Source: Cyanodermella asteris (Eukaryota > Ascomycota > Lecanoromycetes > Ostropales > Stictidaceae). Taken from it: a stretch of DNA of 64,000 nt. The stretch spans positions 1,364,568 to 1,428,567 of the forward strand of contig UYJD01000008.1 in assembly GCA_900618795.1 (NCBI GenBank). Direction: 5' to 3'. Positions 63,345 through 64,000 of the stretch are shown in pieces. The translations under genes and the position numbers were made by a program. The stretch's first letter is position 1; each line of letters begins with the position of its first letter. The notes below the pieces were generated by a model that worked only from the letters and a program-made list of their open reading frames with translations, was not told where the DNA came from and made no database searches.

Positions 63345-64000
63345 ATTTGGAACGAAACAACGGTTCCGGCATCAGGCGCAGACGGGTGCGAGCTTCCAAG
63401 GGATTGGGAATTTGCGGGCGGACTGGGCCAAGTCTTGAGAGAAGCTGTATAGCCGCAGCGGTACAGGAATCGAAACGTGGTTGCGATGCGCCAACGTTCG
63501 GGGATGCGTGTTCGTAACGGGTCGTGAAAACTGGCGAAATCTGAGGAAGCAGGCAGTAGACGTTGGCGAATTCGTTAAAGGGTAAGGAGCGGGCAATTGC
63601 CCTGATTAGGTGGAGGAGAAGAAGCAAAATCGTAGACTTCGGAACAAGGGAGTGTGATGGAATCGGATGTGGTTAAGGAAGCGTGAGAGAGGTTGGCGAA
63701 GGAGGCTCAAGGGCCAGCAAGGTATAGCTAGCATCGAATACGGACGGATAGGTCGACTTGGGTATCGTGGCGTACAGCCGCACCGACGGCCGAATCAGCG
63801 ATTGAAGGCGCAGCAGCTGAAGCAGGGGATAACGTGCAGCAGGTTTTTCAAACAGTATTGATTGATTAAAACGAGGTTAGAACCCTACGTGAGGGTTTTG
63901 TAGACCCTTAATTACTTAGGGGCGCGCTAACCTAAAATAGGCGAGTAATTTATATATAGTATACTAAAACACTGAAAATACCGACCTACTTAGTTCGATA
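63345..64000. other. CCH1 upstream region and edge of AT-rich DNA
   Basis: CCH1 promoter region. From about 63880 to the end the composition turns sharply AT-rich (TTAATTACTTAGG, AATTTATATATAGTATACT), rich in TpA, as in RIP-mutated repeat islands of filamentous ascomycetes. No ORF here. Confidence 0.5.

Noticed and set aside
1-64000. CRISPR array, integrated virus, insertion sequence or rRNA
   Set aside because: No regularly spaced repeats, viral genes, transposase ORFs or rRNA sequence were found on either strand.

Overview
This window is a piece of nuclear DNA from a filamentous ascomycete, most likely a Dothideomycete. The evidence is the gene set (Cch1 calcium channel, group III G-alpha, HET-domain relic, GtaA-type glutaminase, CE16-type esterase), genes about 1-3 kb apart on both strands, and short introns (46-119 nt) with GTRNGY-like donors, CTRAC-like branch sites and YAG acceptors. 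The genus cannot be fixed from the sequence. Positions 1-125 are N (an assembly gap); the last ~120 bases are AT-rich and look like the edge of a repeat.

Layout. 0.3-3.3 kb: a cytochrome P450 and a short-chain dehydrogenase (SDR) in tandem on the minus strand, beside the gap. 3.9-6.0 kb: PEP7/VAC1-like FYVE protein (plus). 7.4-8.5 kb: methionine-rich secreted or membrane protein (plus). 9.0-10.2 kb: sterol-desaturase-family protein (minus). 11.7-14.5 kb: alpha/beta hydrolase with a long disordered N-terminus (plus). 15.5-16.9 kb: SGNH/GDSL (CE16-like) esterase (minus). 18.5-20.5 kb: broken HET-domain gene. 20.75-22.8 kb: RGG-rich nuclear-type protein (minus). 24.6-25.7 kb: Vps62-family protein (plus). 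25.8-26.9 kb: single-pass membrane protein (minus). 28.0-29.2 kb: broken SDR gene (minus).

From 29.8 kb on, housekeeping and signalling genes dominate: glycogen phosphorylase (minus), group III G-alpha (minus), type II PI 4-kinase (plus), a SNF2/RING Rad5/HLTF-like ATPase (plus), Mediator subunit MED21 (minus), an uncharacterised Cys/His-rich protein (minus), an SDR carrying one frameshift (plus), a secreted GtaA-type glutaminase (minus), and the giant voltage-gated calcium channel CCH1 (minus, 56.4-63.3 kb).

No single operon-like system is present. Functional themes are membrane traffic and lipid signalling (PEP7, type II PI4K, Vps62), nutrient and calcium signalling (G-alpha, glycogen phosphorylase, CCH1) and transcription or genome maintenance (MED21, SNF2/RING). 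The accessory parts are the P450-SDR pair and two pseudogenes (HET, SDR), lying in long gene-poor stretches. I did not find a convincing new biological system. The most informative oddities are the TAG stops in the HET relic, all explainable by CpA-to-TpA change; an SDR relic whose catalytic Tyr has become Cys; a 1-nt frameshift in an otherwise intact SDR; and an esterase with two alternative in-frame starts that would change its location. Exon limits were set by eye from splice motifs and reading-frame continuity.
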